Below are positions 35,325-37,719 of a DNA stretch of 37,719 nucleotides, in pieces. The notes beneath the pieces were generated by a model. That model was given only the letters and a program-made list of their open reading frames with translations. It made no database searches and had not been told where the DNA came from. Location: contig JALHMO010000063.1 of the NCBI GenBank assembly GCA_022844015.1, positions 1-37,719 of the forward strand, in the 5' to 3' direction. The DNA comes from Reyranella sp. GTDB lineage: Bacteria; Pseudomonadota; Alphaproteobacteria; Reyranellales; Reyranellaceae. The translations under genes and the position numbers were made by a program. Position 1 is the stretch's first letter; every line of letters starts with the position of its first letter.

Positions 35325-36167
35325 ATGGGCAAGTTGACGGGCAAGGTCGCCTGGGTGACCGGGGCCGGTTCCGGGATTGGCGAGGCGGCGGCGATTGCGC
35401 TCTCGGCCGAGGGCGCCGCGGTGGTGCTGACAGGGCGACGCAAGGAGCCGCTCGACACGGTGGCGGCAGCGATCAGGCAGGCCGGCGGCACCGCGGTGGT
35501 CAAGCCCGGCGACCTGATGAAGGCGTCGGCGGTGAGCCGCATCGCCGCCGACATCGACAAGCGCTTCGGTCGCTGCGACATCCTGGTGAACAATGCGGGC
35601 CTCAACATCGTCGAGCGCAGCTGGGCCCAGCTCTCGCCGGCCGGCGTCGAGCAGGTCATCGACGGCAACCTGTCGAGCGCCTTCTACTGCTCGACCGCGG
35701 TCCTGCCGATGATGCGCAAGCGCAGGGACGGCGTGCTGATCCACACCTCGTCGATGGCTGGCCGGCAGGCGAGCTTGCTGAGTGGCCCTGTCTACTCGGC
35801 GGCCAAGCATGGCGTGGTGGCGATGAGCCATACCATCAACATGGAGGAATGCGTCAACGGCATCCGCTCGTGCGTCGTCTGCCCGGGCGAGGTCGCGACG
35901 CCGATCCTCGACAAGCGGCCGATCCCGATCACGCCGGAGGAGCGGGCGCGCATGGCGCAGTCCGAGGATGTCGGCGACCTGATCCGCTACATCGCCTGCC
36001 TGCCGCCGCATGTCGTGATCAACGAGGTCCTGATCAACCCGACCTGGAATCGCGGCTATGTCGCGAGCCTGCAGCGCAGCGCCGACGAGAAGGCGGCCAA
36101 GGCCAAGGCGATGGCCAAGGTCAAGGCGAAGTCGAGGGCGAAGGCGAAGGTAGGGAAGAGGAAGTAG
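35325..36167 (+). CDS. Short-chain dehydrogenase/reductase with lysine-rich tail
   Basis: NAD(P)-dependent oxidoreductase of 280 residues. The nucleotide motif TGAGSGIG is at 12-19, with NNAG near 90. The catalytic Ser is in TSSMAG, and Tyr/Lys in the YSAAK motif lies near residue 158. I chose the ATG at 35325 because GGGGAG lies 7 bases upstream and the fold begins at KLTGKVAWVTGAG; an upstream ATG at 35265 would add 20 residues without similarity. The last 28 residues (DEKAAKAKAMAKVKAKS... ending VGKRK) are almost all Lys and Ala, not part of the SDR fold. It lies after the sugar-type ABC operon and before an Ldh2-type dehydrogenase. Its substrate is unknown. Confidence 0.9.
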   Translation: MGKLTGKVAWVTGAGSGIGEAAAIALSAEGAAVVLTGRRKEPLDTVAAAIRQAGGTAVVKPGDLMKASAVSRIAADIDKRFGRCDILVNNAGLNIVERSWAQLSPAGVEQVIDGNLSSAFYCSTAVLPMMRKRRDGVLIHTSSMAGRQASLLSGPVYSAAKHGVVAMSHTINMEECVNGIRSCVVCPGEVATPILDKRPIPITPEERARMAQSEDVGDLIRYIACLPPHVVINEVLINPTWNRGYVASLQRSADEKAAKAKAMAKVKAKSRAKAKVGKRK

Positions 36168-36281
36168 GCGTCCCGACATGGGCTAACTTTGGCCGGTCCT
36201 GCATAGTCCTCGTCCTGAGGAGGTCGCCCCTCGAATTCCTCGGGATAAACTCCGCGATCGTCTCGTAAAGGTAGAGCCTAT

Positions 36282-36330
36282 GGGCATCCCGACCGCTCAT
36301 GATTCATGAGCGTGAGCCAGCGGGACGCCC
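36282..36330. repeat. Nested palindrome upstream of the Ldh2-type gene
   Basis: GGGCATCCCG (36282-36291) pairs with CGGGACGCCC (36321-36330) with one mismatch. Inside, CGCTCATGA and TCATGAGCG (36294-36312) form a second stem. It lies about 50 bases before the start of the dehydrogenase gene. Confidence 0.7.
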
Positions 36331-36379
36331 GCGGTCCAAATGAGCATGAGAATGAGCAGGTTCAGGAGAGCGTACACCC

Positions 36380-37471
36380 ATGACGGTTACCATCAAGGCG
36401 AAGGCGCTCGAGGCCTTCGTCGCTGACATCTTCGGCTCGGCGGGTTGCTCGAGCGAGGAGGGCGCCCGCATCGGCCGCTACCTGGTGAGCGCCAATCTGT
36501 CGGGGCACGACAGCCACGGCGTGGTGCGCGTGCCGCGCTATGCCGCCAACAAGAAGAGCGGCGTCGTGCTGCCCGACGTCACCGTCGACGTCGTGATCGA
36601 CACGCCGGTGATCGCGGTGGTCGACGGCAAGTACGGCTTCGGCCAGACGGTGACGCCACAGGCGGTCCGCATCGGCATCGACAAGTGCAAGGCCAACGGG
36701 CTCTCGGCCGTGACCTTGCGCAATGCCGGCCATATCGGCCGGGTCGGCGACTGGGCGGAGATGGCCGCCGACGCCGGGCTGGTATCGATCCATTTTGTCA
36801 ATGCCTCGGGCAGCGTCCTGGTGGCGCCGCATGGCGGCGTGCAGCGCCGCTTCTCGACCGCGCCCTACTGCATCGGCGTGCCACGCCCGGGGCAGGATCC
36901 GCTGGTGCTCGATTTCGCGACGTCGATCGTCGCCGAGGGCAAGGTTCTGGTGGCGAGCCAGGGCGGCAAGAAGCTGCCCGACGGCGCGCTGATCGGCCCC
37001 GACGGCAAGCCGGGCAGCGACCCGCATACGCTTTACGGGGACTACGTGCCGGCCGGCCCGCGCGACTACAGCAAGGGCACTGGCGCCATCCGCGCCTTCG
37101 GCGAGCACAAGGGCTCCGGCCTTGCCTTCATGTGCGAGTTGCTGGGCGGCTCGCTGTCGGGCAACGGGGCAACCGATCCCAAGCGTGGCCGCTTCGCCAA
37201 TGGCATGCTGTCGTTCTATGTCGACCCCAGCGTCGTCGATCCGGCAGGCTTCTTTCCCGCCGACGTCGAGCGGTACGTCGACTTCGTCAAGAGCTCGGCG
37301 CCGGCGATGTCGGACGGCGAGGTCCTGGTGCCGGGCGAGCCCGAGGTGCGCATGCGAGCCGAGCGCCTCGCCAACGGCGTGCCGCTGCCCGATGCCACCT
37401 GGGCCGCCATCGTCGAGACTGCCCGATCGGTCGGCCTCGACGAGCGCCGCATCCAGCAGGCGACGATGTAG
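36380..37471 (+). CDS. Ldh2/MDH2 family malate/L-lactate/(S)-sulfolactate-type dehydrogenase
   Basis: Predicted NAD(P)-dependent 2-hydroxyacid dehydrogenase of 363 residues, of the Ldh2 family, which is unrelated to classical lactate dehydrogenase. The signature GHDSHGVVRVPRY (about 42-54) contains the conserved His pair. Further family segments are RNAGHIGRVGDWAEMAADAGL (about 114-134), DFATSIVAEGKVLVA, and GEHKGSGLAFMCELLGGSLSG. Family members oxidise malate, ureidoglycolate, 2,3-diketogulonate or similar substrates; the exact one cannot be told. The gene lies downstream of the SDR and of the sugar-type ABC operon, so a shared uptake and oxidation pathway is possible but unproven. Confidence 0.93.
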   Translation: MTVTIKAKALEAFVADIFGSAGCSSEEGARIGRYLVSANLSGHDSHGVVRVPRYAANKKSGVVLPDVTVDVVIDTPVIAVVDGKYGFGQTVTPQAVRIGIDKCKANGLSAVTLRNAGHIGRVGDWAEMAADAGLVSIHFVNASGSVLVAPHGGVQRRFSTAPYCIGVPRPGQDPLVLDFATSIVAEGKVLVASQGGKKLPDGALIGPDGKPGSDPHTLYGDYVPAGPRDYSKGTGAIRAFGEHKGSGLAFMCELLGGSLSGNGATDPKRGRFANGMLSFYVDPSVVDPAGFFPADVERYVDFVKSSAPAMSDGEVLVPGEPEVRMRAERLANGVPLPDATWAAIVETARSVGLDERRIQQATM

Positions 37472-37483
37472 CTTTCTTCTCCA

Positions 37484-37600
37484 CCCCGAGCGCAGCTCGG
37501 GGAGGTGTCGGCGTCTGCGCCGACGGAGGGGTCAGCGAGAGCCATGATTGCTCCGTCGCCGTATTGCGGCGCTCCCTCTCCGTCGAAGCCGAGGGAGGAA
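37484..37600. repeat. Composite palindromic repeat next to the IS66-type end
   Basis: Stem 1 is CCCCGAGC/GCTCGGGG around GCA (37484-37502). Stem 2 is TCGGCG/CGCCGA around TCTG (37508-37523). A partly matching reverse copy ends in GAGGGAGGA at 37591-37599. It lies between the Ldh2-type gene and the mobile element. Confidence 0.85.
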
Positions 37601-37601
37601 C

Positions 37602-37719
37602 GTAAGCGATGTTGTCAGGCCGCGGCGCGGTCGAGAGCTTTCGGCTTGACGTAGGCGAAGGGCAGGAGGTCGTCGATGCGGCTCATGGGATGTCGCGCGA
37701 CGATCTTGGTGAGCACGTC
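37602..37719 (-). mobile_element. End of an IS66-family insertion sequence (partial)
   Basis: The sequence from 37602 begins GTAAGCG, the kind of terminus seen in IS66-family inverted repeats. The transposase stop lies 13 bases inside. The rest of the element is beyond the window. An 8-base target duplication would be expected as GGAGGAAC (37594-37601) repeated on the far side, which cannot be seen. Confidence 0.65.
37615..37719 (-). CDS. IS66 family transposase (TnpC), C-terminal fragment
   Basis: The minus-strand reading of the last 105 bases gives 34 residues plus a stop: DVLTKIVARHPMSRIDDLLP, then FAYVKPKALDRAAA. This matches the IS66 TnpC C-terminal domain, whose members end in forms like IAxHPxxRIDELLPW. 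The gene is cut by the window edge, so completeness is unknown. It shares its 3' end with the GTAAGCG terminus. Confidence 0.85.
   Translation of the reverse strand, partial: DVLTKIVARHPMSRIDDLLPFAYVKPKALDRAAA

Overview
The window is a GC-rich, gene-dense piece of chromosome from an alphaproteobacterium. The clearest clues are the block yebC-ruvC-ruvA-ruvB-ybgC-tolQ-tolR-tolA-tolB-pal-cpoB-tilS-ftsH-folP-glmM and the zapA-6S RNA-5-FCL cluster, both typical of that class. Many ABC-transporter genes and one unlinked TAXI receptor suggest a metabolically flexible soil or water organism of the Rhodospirillales/Reyranella type. The genus is an inference; no rRNA is present.

Layout. Positions 1-3346 (minus) hold a polyamine-type ABC transporter: ATPase, binding protein, permease, and a second permease cut by the window edge. 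Positions 3682-6689 (minus) hold a tkt-gap pair. Positions 6813-8262 hold an Lrp/AsnC regulator divergent from a phytanoyl-CoA dioxygenase-like gene. Positions 8454-9332 hold a GrdB/PrdB-like gene with an in-frame TGA, best read as selenocysteine. Next come a small coiled-coil gene, zapA, 6S RNA, 5-FCL and ymdB. The long plus-strand block runs from yebC (12405) to thiD (27208), with many 1-8 base overlaps: Holliday junction resolution, the Tol-Pal envelope system, tRNA-Ile lysidine synthesis, the FtsH protease, folate, UDP-GlcNAc precursor and thiamine precursor synthesis. A lone TAXI receptor follows, then a minus-strand hydrolase and aminotransferase. A four-gene sugar-type ABC operon comes next (30725-35105), then an SDR and an Ldh2-family dehydrogenase. 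The window ends in the 3' end of an IS66-type element.

Between and inside genes lies a family of composite palindromic repeats. The core has arms like CTCCCCAGC/GCTGGGGAG, followed by a 6-bp stem that changes by compensatory substitution between copies, and often by a third hairpin with arms GCGCCACT/AGTGGCGC. Copies sit inside the polyamine operon, between pal and cpoB, next to the IS66 end, and one is embedded in frame in tilS.

The observations most worth a second look are the Sec-encoding TGA with a bSECIS-like hairpin (8943-8974), the palindrome coding for nine residues of TilS (21809-21835), the repeat family with covariation, and tandem hairpins and candidate RNA genes around 10.1-10.6 kb and 12.1-12.3 kb.
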